A stretch of 6,382 bases of DNA from a candidate division WWE3 bacterium (GTDB taxonomy: Bacteria > Patescibacteriota > WWE3 > 2-01-FULL-39-13): contig JALWZX010000028.1 in NCBI GenBank assembly GCA_027002375.1, positions 1-6,382 on the forward strand, given 5' to 3'. Positions 1 through 4,609 of the stretch are shown in pieces (within the stretch, counting starts at the first letter, position 1; each line of letters begins with the position of its first letter). The position numbers and the translations under genes were made by a program. The notes under the pieces are model-generated. The model saw nothing but the letters and a program-made list of their open reading frames with translations, ran no database searches and had not been told where the DNA came from.

Positions 1-63
1 TTCTTTTAGTGCATAAAGAATTTCACGTTCTTCTAAACTCAAATGTTTATACTTTTTTGACAT
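1..63 (-). CDS. IS30-family transposase, N-terminal 21 codons (partial)
   Basis: The reading frame starts at the ATG at 63-61, preceded by AGGAGG at 8 nt, and runs off the window. The visible residues begin MSKKYKHLSLEEREILY. In the IS30 family the N-terminus is a helix-turn-helix DNA-binding region opening with an L(S/T)xxER pattern, and this fits. The DDE catalytic domain lies outside the window. An identical start occurs at 6319-6382 on the other strand, so the two transposases diverge from the cargo. Other IS classes with a similar HTH opening are possible but less likely. Confidence 0.8.
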   Translation of the reverse strand, partial: MSKKYKHLSLEEREILYALKE

Positions 64-126
64 TTATTGCACCTCCTTTGGTCTTTTATTTTACCAAAGT
101 GGGGCACTTCGTTTTGGAACCTATGT
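1..126 (-). mobile_element. IS30-family insertion sequence, left copy (end only)
   Basis: This is the terminal 126 bp of an insertion sequence. It is a perfect reverse complement of 6256-6381, and similarity stops abruptly at 126/127 (T here against G in the reverse complement of the other end), so the outer IS tip lies at or just inside position 126. The segment holds the terminal non-coding stretch, a 7-bp hairpin (76-82 with 93-99), a strong ribosome binding site and the first codons of a transposase that leaves the window at position 1. The IS body lies outside the window. It truncates the kinase remnant next to it: that reading frame acquires a TAG at 123-121 within IS sequence. The IS30 assignment rests on the transposase N-terminus. 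The exact terminal inverted repeat and target duplication cannot be determined from one end. Confidence 0.85.
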
Positions 127-249
127 TATAATATCACTAATAATGTTGTCTATACTGTTGAAATAATTGTTAATGCACATTATGTTTACATTGGCACTTT
201 GTAATTCATTAATGATGACTTCATATTGTTCGTGGAAGTTATCACATTT
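121..249 (-). pseudogene. C-terminal remnant of a second P-loop kinase, truncated by IS30
   Basis: The minus-strand frame downstream of a TAA at 252-250 reads 42 codons to a TAG at 123-121 and has no start codon. From about the sixth residue it aligns without gaps with residues 140-176 of the intact kinase encoded at 1771-2316, with 21 of 37 residues identical, including the shared run NVNIMC then NNYFN. The remainder of the kinase, including its Walker A loop, is absent; the space upstream is occupied by the 438-aa gene. The last few residues of the kinase are replaced by IS-derived codons ending in TAG. This is a diverged paralogue rather than a fresh duplication. It is almost certainly non-functional. 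Confidence 0.8.
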
Positions 250-261
250 TTAAATTACTAC

Positions 262-1578
262 TCAATTAGTTGCAATTTCCATTACTGCAAGATCATTAAC
301 TGGATCTGTTCCAATAATTACAGCCTCAACATAACCGTAAAATTGATTCATATGTTCTTGTGAATTTAGCAATGAACCACCTTTGGCTATCTTGATCTTT
401 TCTGCTAAGTTTCGAAAGAATAATAACTTGGACGCATCGAAAGAATTCAAAACTTTTCCCTCACCATATTCATCGTATCCACTATCAAATGGAAAAAACA
501 CTGTTCTATTAAGTAAGGACGATAACTTGAATGATCCCAAGAATCGTCTACCTTCCCACATTGAATATCCATCATACAATGTATCTGGATATGATTCTAA
601 TACACCATATATAGAATGTATCTGATCGTGTGGAATTAAGTCTATGTTATCAGTAGGAACATGACTCAATCTCTCAATACCAATACCACGCACTCTTTCT
701 GCTGTATCACCACCACGCCTAATAACCAAATCTGTGAATATAGAATTATTTATAAATGTCAAAAACTCGTCAACCCAAAATTGTGGATCTAATAGATATG
801 ATACTTTAATCGTTTTTCCAAAAATTTGCAATTCAGTCTCCTTATCTAAATCACGCAACTCAGTAAATATATTAAACAAAGTCGGCTGGTTCTTTGTAAT
901 ATACTCTCTCAGTATTGATGGTGACCGTGCGTTTATGGCTGTCATATACACCCCAAAAGTTGCGTCGTGTTCTAACCTATGCAGATAATCTGGCTTTTCT
1001 TGCAAAGAACCTAGTACAATATTGCATAATCGAATCAATTCCACATTGTTTTCTACATGGTCATTAAATAATTTTAGGGCACTACTATACTCAGTAGATA
1101 ACCATTCCAAAAAGTCATCTCCATCTTGTACAATGTTCAGAGATTTTAAAACTTCATTTAGCACTTGTGGCTCTGTATCATCAATAAAGTATTGTACTGA
1201 ATATGATCTCAACAACTTATCGTATCTTACAGTTGCATTATCGAACAAGATTGTAGCTCCATTGTCGTCGATTGATTCCACAGTACCTTCGCCCTTTAAA
1301 GCGTATGTTGCGGAAATATGAGCATGCCATAACAGCGAACCTACATCATCATCATCGGAAAAATCTTCTACTTGCACCTCTACATATGGCGCATCATCGT
1401 CTATCTTCAATGTTACTTTAGCATCTTGACATATATCATCATCATTTATCAATTCACCATGATAATATATACTCTCATGAAGAAAACCCATTTCGTAAGG
1501 TTTAAGGCCTTCATTAATATCGTATTGTTCATACAATTCCGTAAATCTTCTTGGAATTGCTATCTGATATGGATCCAT
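262..1578 (-). CDS. acidic protein of unknown family, 438 aa
   Basis: I do not recognise this protein. It starts at ATG 1578, directly after a TAA in the same frame that ends the recR fragment, so no upstream extension is possible. The N-terminal third is strongly acidic, with aspartate runs near residues 46-48, 60-62 and 74-78, and looks rich in beta-strand (residues 50-130). Residues 140-300 look mostly helical. A C-terminal part, about 325-400, is rich in aromatic residues and glycine. I see no signal peptide, membrane segment, Walker motif or zinc-binding cluster. There is no convincing ribosome binding site beyond a weak AGG 6 nt before the start and no obvious promoter of its own, so it is probably translated by coupling from the recR fragment. 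The kinase remnant lies just downstream. Its length and lack of internal stops indicate a genuine gene. Confidence 0.75.
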   Translation of the reverse strand: MDPYQIAIPRRFTELYEQYDINEGLKPYEMGFLHESIYYHGELINDDDICQDAKVTLKIDDDAPYVEVQVEDFSDDDDVGSLLWHAHISATYALKGEGTVESIDDNGATILFDNATVRYDKLLRSYSVQYFIDDTEPQVLNEVLKSLNIVQDGDDFLEWLSTEYSSALKLFNDHVENNVELIRLCNIVLGSLQEKPDYLHRLEHDATFGVYMTAINARSPSILREYITKNQPTLFNIFTELRDLDKETELQIFGKTIKVSYLLDPQFWVDEFLTFINNSIFTDLVIRRGGDTAERVRGIGIERLSHVPTDNIDLIPHDQIHSIYGVLESYPDTLYDGYSMWEGRRFLGSFKLSSLLNRTVFFPFDSGYDEYGEGKVLNSFDASKLLFFRNLAEKIKIAKGGSLLNSQEHMNQFYGYVEAVIIGTDPVNDLAVMEIATN

Positions 1579-1740
1579 TTAATACCTAACCCTGTCCTTT
1601 AAAGCATCTGAAAATCTTAAAATATCGTCTTTGGGAATTCTAAACATATAAAAAGCTAATCGTTGAGCTGTTTTAGGGCCTATACCAGGAAGCGATGCAA
1701 AGCTATCTGTTAGATTTTGTAGTGATTTAGGTAGTTGCAT
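1579..1740 (-). pseudogene. recR: truncated recR: N-terminal helix-hairpin-helix only, 53 aa
   Basis: This short frame from ATG 1740 to TAA 1579 encodes 53 residues that match the start of the recombination mediator RecR. The diagnostic segment LPGIGPKTAQRLAFY (about residues 17-31) is the helix-hairpin-helix DNA-binding motif of the RecFOR pathway protein. RecR is normally about 200 residues and continues into a four-cysteine zinc finger, a Toprim domain and a C-terminal tail. Here the frame ends at VRY followed by stop, where a family member would place the first zinc-finger cysteine. The rest is not found elsewhere in the window. The fragment retains an apparent promoter with an extended -10 element, and its TAA abuts the ATG of the 438-aa gene in the same frame. 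It is either a broken gene acting as a translated leader or a small DNA-binding peptide; the former is more likely. Confidence 0.82.
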
Positions 1741-1746
1741 ATAGGT

Positions 1747-1755
1747 ATTATAGCA
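1747..1755 (-). promoter_or_regulatory. extended -10 promoter, leaderless, for recR fragment and 438-aa gene
   Basis: On the minus strand TGC-TATAAT occupies 1755-1747, an extended -10 element with a perfect hexamer, ending 6 nt before the ATG at 1740. A transcript would therefore start at or next to the start codon, giving a leaderless mRNA. There is no Shine-Dalgarno sequence and no good -35 element. It lies in the 30 bp between the kinase stop and the recR-fragment start. Confidence 0.6.
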
Positions 1756-1770
1756 AAATTCTCTCTTACT

Positions 1771-2316
1771 TTATAAAGTATATATTTTGCCCATAATCTC
1801 GCTAACAATTTTGTCTGCATCGTTAAAATAATTATTAACACACATTATATTCACATTGTTACTCTTTAGTTCGGTAACGATTAATTCGTATTTTTTGTTA
1901 CTAGCATAATAAGGATTGTCAATTTTCTGAGAATCTAAATTCTCAAAAAATTGTAACTTTAGGTGTGCATATGTTAATTTAATATTTCTTTTAAAGCCAT
2001 ATTCCTTTCGTTGTCTTTTGCTAGATAAAAATCTGCTCCATTGTCGAGTAATTCTTAAGAAAATTGGAACATTTAAGAGAATAACTAAATCTGATGATTT
2101 TAAAAGTTTTAAAGACAACACTTTGCCTTCTATTACCCAATCGTTTTTAGTCATAAACTGCTCAACGGCGTTTTCGTAAGCATTTCCTTTTAGTTTTTTA
2201 TAATCTTTATAAAAATAGTTGTCAGTGCTGTATACAGGGATTTTCAGGTACGTAGATAATTTATTTGAGATAGTACTTTTTCCACACGATGATAATCCAG
2301 TTATATATATTCGCAT
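1771..2316 (-). CDS. P-loop kinase, adenylate-kinase/FlaR-like, 181 aa
   Basis: This is a small nucleoside/nucleotide-kinase-fold ATPase. It opens MRIYITGLSSCGKST, a beta strand followed directly by a Walker A loop (residues 7-15). A TDNY segment follows at 31-34, WVIEG at 60-64 as in FlaR/topology-modulation-like proteins, a Walker-B-like strand DLVILL at 76-81, and an arginine/lysine-rich lid region (88-110). The length is normal for the group. The phosphate acceptor cannot be deduced; members are usually annotated only as AAA or adenylate-kinase-like. I chose ATG 2316 over an upstream TTG at 2331, because the TTG overlaps the TATAAT box and the ATG puts the P-loop at the usual position. 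A diverged remnant of a second copy lies at 121-249. Confidence 0.82.
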   Translation of the reverse strand: MRIYITGLSSCGKSTISNKLSTYLKIPVYSTDNYFYKDYKKLKGNAYENAVEQFMTKNDWVIEGKVLSLKLLKSSDLVILLNVPIFLRITRQWSRFLSSKRQRKEYGFKRNIKLTYAHLKLQFFENLDSQKIDNPYYASNKKYELIVTELKSNNVNIMCVNNYFNDADKIVSEIMGKIYTL

Positions 2317-2322
2317 TCTCAA

Positions 2323-2328
2323 ATTATA
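2323..2328 (-). promoter_or_regulatory. -10 box (TATAAT), leaderless promoter of the kinase
   Basis: A perfect TATAAT on the minus strand ends 6 nt before the ATG at 2316, the same spacing as in front of the recR fragment. There is no Shine-Dalgarno sequence between them and no recognisable -35 element. It implies transcription starting at the start codon, and it argues against the TTG codon at 2331, which overlaps the box. Confidence 0.6.
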
Positions 2329-2364
2329 CAATATCAGCTAGACTCACACATTTTATTATAAATT

Positions 2365-2411
2365 TCCCCTGAAATCGGGGACCTTCTATATTTATGTGCT
2401 TGAAATCTAAC
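2365..2411 (-). mobile_element. possible degraded IS200/IS605-type right end (copy B)
   Basis: On the minus strand this segment reads GTTAGATTTC (2411-2402), then GCA, then ATAG-AAGGTCCCC, followed by a small hairpin TCCCC/GGGGA (2365-2369 with 2377-2381). The same order of motif, spacer and hairpin occurs at 3271-3327. Hairpins of this form (GAAG, C-run, GAT/GAC core, G-run) are typical of the right ends of IS200/IS605 elements, where the tnpB 3' end and its omegaRNA overlap. No tnpB reading frame remains. The identification is by recall of the pattern and is tentative. Confidence 0.35.
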
Positions 2412-2458
2412 GACGCCAATGTCATTACTCATATAATGGATGATGACATTGACGTCGT
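2410..2458 (-). repeat. 18-bp imperfect inverted repeat after the nucleotidyltransferase gene
   Basis: The arms 2410-2427 and 2441-2458 match at 16 of 18 positions around a 13-nt loop, and one of the two mismatches is a G-T wobble in RNA. It lies 24 bp beyond the nucleotidyltransferase stop codon. It could act as a transcription-attenuating hairpin, although no U-tract follows the stem. It could also be a recombination site: on the minus strand it ends in GTTAGAT, which fits the GTTRRRY core of integron attC sites. Confidence 0.5.
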
Positions 2459-2481
2459 AAAACTGCAGTAGCTTCATAAGC

Positions 2482-3216
2482 TTAATCTATACCTTTAAAT
2501 AAATCATCAAAATCATATCCATAAAATTCAAAAGTTTTTCTTACTTCGGTGTTATTTTTATCAATAACCGAGTATTTTTTCTTTATTTTTCTATCATAAA
2601 AGTATTCTTTTTCACTATTGTTTAATTTGTTCCAAAATTTTGAGCTGTAACTAATTAAATAGTTAGATCTTTCTGTAGGTTTTAGGTCAAATTTTATAAT
2701 TCTTCGTATCCCCTTTATTCCTAAATAAACTATTTCATGATCAGGATAATTGTATTTATTTTCAATGAAATCATTCATTCTTAAAGTTTTACTTAAAGCA
2801 TCTGCAAAACCAAAACCTGTCGGATCGTAAAGATTCCCATCAAATGATAAATATATTGTATCTATACTATTAACAAAGTGAGCGAGATATTTATCTTCTA
2901 CTGAATTCATAGGCGTAAATTCTTTTAATTCCTCATACTTAACATTCCAAATGCCTTCTATATCAAAATTTAAATATTGTAGGTTATCACGGTTTACAAT
3001 ACTTTCTAGTATTTCTTTGGCTTTTTCATAGGGAACATCGCTGTAATACTTTATATCAATGTCAGATGGTTTGGTATTTAATAGAAATCCTCTTGTAAAT
3101 CCACTTGCTACTGAACATTCTTTTAATCCTAAAGATTCTAGTTCTGCCAATACTTTAACTACCTTTCTAATTTCTTTGTTTTGTTCTATTTTGATTTTTA
3201 ATTCTTTTGGTGTCAT
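2482..3216 (-). CDS. class II nucleotidyltransferase (poly(A) polymerase/CCA-type head domain), 244 aa
   Basis: The protein resembles the catalytic head and neck of CCA-adding enzymes and bacterial poly(A) polymerases. SGFTRGFLLNTKPSDIDIKY (residues 39-58 approximately) lines up with the family pattern GGxVRDxLLGRxPxDIDI, and D52 and D54 are the expected metal-binding aspartates. NSIDTIYL...DPTGFGFADALSKTLR (about 116-146) corresponds to the conserved INAL...DPFGGLxDLxxxxLR segment. The helix LGIKGIRRIIKFDLKP (165-180) corresponds to the RILRAxRF region. The family RD dipeptide is RG here. At 244 aa it lacks the C-terminal RNA-binding body and tail of true CCA enzymes (about 400 aa), so its substrate is unknown. 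A TAA immediately precedes the ATG, fixing the start. No Shine-Dalgarno sequence is visible. Confidence 0.75.
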   Translation of the reverse strand: MTPKELKIKIEQNKEIRKVVKVLAELESLGLKECSVASGFTRGFLLNTKPSDIDIKYYSDVPYEKAKEILESIVNRDNLQYLNFDIEGIWNVKYEELKEFTPMNSVEDKYLAHFVNSIDTIYLSFDGNLYDPTGFGFADALSKTLRMNDFIENKYNYPDHEIVYLGIKGIRRIIKFDLKPTERSNYLISYSSKFWNKLNNSEKEYFYDRKIKKKYSVIDKNNTEVRKTFEFYGYDFDDLFKGID

Positions 3217-3270
3217 TTATTTTTGGAAATTAATCGTTGTATGTTTACAGAATATCACAAACTAGGTTGT

Positions 3271-3327
3271 GAAGCTCTCCTGACTAAAGTCTGGAGCTTC
3301 CTATGCCTGCGTTGCACGAAATCTAAC
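3271..3327 (-). mobile_element. possible IS200/IS605-type right end / omegaRNA-like remnant (copy A)
   Basis: On the minus strand this reads GTTAGATTTC (3327-3318), a short spacer with GGCATAG, then a terminal hairpin of the form GAAGCTCC-AGACTTTAGTC-AGGAGAGCTTC (3300-3271). That hairpin is the form seen at the 3' end of many tnpB genes, where it closes the omegaRNA scaffold at the right end of IS200/IS605 elements. One minus-strand frame reads CNAGIGSSRL then stop across it, resembling degraded TnpB C-termini, but stops upstream show there is no tnpB gene. It sits between the Fic-fusion and nucleotidyltransferase genes. An independent structured RNA is the alternative. Confidence 0.45.
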
Positions 3328-3349
3328 AATTACCTATTCATCCCCAGTC

Positions 3350-3413
3350 TGAAAGATGGGTACTTTCAACGGTATAGTAAGTTCTAATTCTAATTGCAAC
3401 AGTTAGAATAGAA
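3350..3413 (-). other. two hairpins downstream of the RhuM-Fic gene
   Basis: Two stem-loops lie in the spacer after the RhuM-Fic stop codon. One pairs 3382-3393 with 3403-3413, 11 bp with a single bulge around a 9-nt loop. The other pairs 3350-3355 with 3363-3368. Neither is followed by a clean U-tract on the minus strand, so intrinsic termination is unproven. Together with the terminal hairpin at 3271-3300 they make this spacer look like a structured RNA of about 150 nt. Confidence 0.4.
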
Positions 3414-3452
3414 TGCGTATGGTTGTAGAAACGATCAAAACCTACCTAGGCT

Positions 3453-4454
3453 TCATTTTCTTTTTCCAAGAAGAAGCAATATTAGACCAATAATGTTATT
3501 TTTGTCTTTTGGATCGCTTTCGGCTACTAACAAAGTTAGAGCTGTTAGTGCTTCAGGTGTTAAATTTGCTTTTAGGTTTTTTGTTTTCTCCAAAAACCAT
3601 ACAAATGCGAACGCTCCGCAACGTTTATTGCCATCGACAAAAGGATGGTTTTTTATCATAAAGTATAGTAGATGTGCGGCTTTTTCTTCTATTGTCGGAT
3701 AAACTTGATTTCCATCGAAGACTTGAAAAACATTGCCAATAATTCCTTCAATACTATTTTTGTTATTTTCTTGTGCAAAAATATCTGTTGCCAAGTTTTT
3801 CTTTAATAATTGAGTTTTAAGGTTGTTTATTGCCTCTTGCAACTCTTTTGCCGTTACCGTCACTTCTTGCTTGGTGTAACCGTTAGATGGCAACTTTTCT
3901 GAATCATATGCTTCTAAAGAAAACCAAGTAGAAGCAAAAGCGTTTATCAACTCAATAACATCTTTTGTTTCCACCAAATCATTTTCGGGTAATAAAGCTT
4001 TTACATTCTGTACTGCTTCAAGAAAATTTTGGTAATTTTTGGATATTTGTTGCTTATTTATTGTATAACCTTCAGTAAGGTGTTGTTTTAACGTTTTAGT
4101 TGCCCATATTCGAAACCTTGTTGCTTGTTTAGAGTTTATTCTATAACCGACACTTAATATTGCATCCAAATTGTAGTAATTCATTTCTCTTGTTACTTGC
4201 CTTTTTCCTTCGTATTGAACTGTTGCAAATTTTGCAACAGTTGACTTTTTGTTTAGTTCACCACTTTTATAAATGTTATTAAGATGTCGCGATACTACTG
4301 ATTTATCCCTACCAAATAGTTTAGCGATGTCATTGAGACTTGCCCACATTGTGTCTTTTTTGAAATCACCTTTTAATTCAATAGCTCCACTCTTAGCTTG
4401 ATATACGACAAGTTTGTTATTTAAAGTTTTTGGGGATATATTTTTCTTTGCCAC
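3453..4454 (-). CDS. RhuM-family protein fused to a Fic/Doc domain, 333 aa
   Basis: This two-domain protein has an N-terminal RhuM-type region (about residues 12-130), recognisable by the WASLNDIAKLFGRDKSVVSRH helix-turn-helix-like stretch and the conserved YEGKR...YYNLDAILSVGYRINS segment. The C-terminal Fic/Doc domain carries HPFVDGNKR at residues 270-278 with H270 and the phosphate-binding loop intact. The lysine in GNKR matches Doc-type enzymes such as the EF-Tu kinase Doc rather than the GNGR of typical AMP-transferases. The length matches known RhuM-Fic fusions, so it appears full length. Modification of a cytosolic target, possibly a translation factor, is inferred from the family. No Phd-like antitoxin gene is adjacent. 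The start is GTG 4454; an in-frame TAA lies 15 nt upstream and no ATG fits. Confidence 0.88.
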   Translation of the reverse strand: MAKKNISPKTLNNKLVVYQAKSGAIELKGDFKKDTMWASLNDIAKLFGRDKSVVSRHLNNIYKSGELNKKSTVAKFATVQYEGKRQVTREMNYYNLDAILSVGYRINSKQATRFRIWATKTLKQHLTEGYTINKQQISKNYQNFLEAVQNVKALLPENDLVETKDVIELINAFASTWFSLEAYDSEKLPSNGYTKQEVTVTAKELQEAINNLKTQLLKKNLATDIFAQENNKNSIEGIIGNVFQVFDGNQVYPTIEEKAAHLLYFMIKNHPFVDGNKRCGAFAFVWFLEKTKNLKANLTPEALTALTLLVAESDPKDKNNIIGLILLLLGKRK

Positions 4455-4463
4455 GATATTATG

Positions 4464-4472
4464 ATATTAGCA
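4464..4472 (-). promoter_or_regulatory. probable extended -10 promoter of the RhuM-Fic gene
   Basis: On the minus strand TGC-TAATAT at 4472-4464 forms an extended -10 element with 9 nt before the GTG at 4454. A TTGTTT 16 nt upstream of it could act as a weak -35. A transcript would have almost no leader and there is no Shine-Dalgarno sequence, as with the kinase and recR-fragment promoters. The hexamer is less perfect than those two. Confidence 0.45.
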
Positions 4473-4493
4473 TTGGAAATATGAAAAACAAGC

Positions 4494-4583
4494 AAAAAAA
4501 ACGGAGGTACGAATAGATTGTCAAAGAAAGGTAGTGGGCTGGCGGGCTCACAAACAATTCTTTGACGCACTAAACGTACCTCC
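4494..4583 (-). terminator. two-tier stem-loop with U-tract, terminator of the 398-aa gene
   Basis: Reading the minus strand, a perfect 9-bp outer stem (4583-4575 with 4511-4503) encloses a symmetric 8/8-nt internal loop, then a second perfect 9-bp stem (4566-4558 with 4528-4520) around a 29-nt loop. The outer stem is followed one base later by eight U residues (4501-4494). It lies 26 bp beyond the stop codon of the 398-aa gene, so intrinsic termination of that gene is the natural reading. The long two-tier shape is unusual. It also marks the composition boundary with the AT-rich block. Confidence 0.7.
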
Positions 4584-4609
4584 TAGAGTTCACCATTATT
4601 GGCGAACGG

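Noticed and set aside
1579..1581. Stop codon reassignment joining the recR fragment and the 438-aa gene
   Set aside because: The codon is TAA; known reassignment in Patescibacteria concerns TGA, and TAA ends other genes here.
383..1602. Plus-strand frames of 76-99 codons opposite the 438-aa gene
   Set aside because: They are antisense to a long convincing gene and have no ribosome binding sites or recognisable motifs.
2317..2331. TTG start giving a five-residue longer kinase
   Set aside because: The TTG overlaps the perfect TATAAT box, and the ATG at 2316 places the P-loop at the normal distance from the N-terminus.
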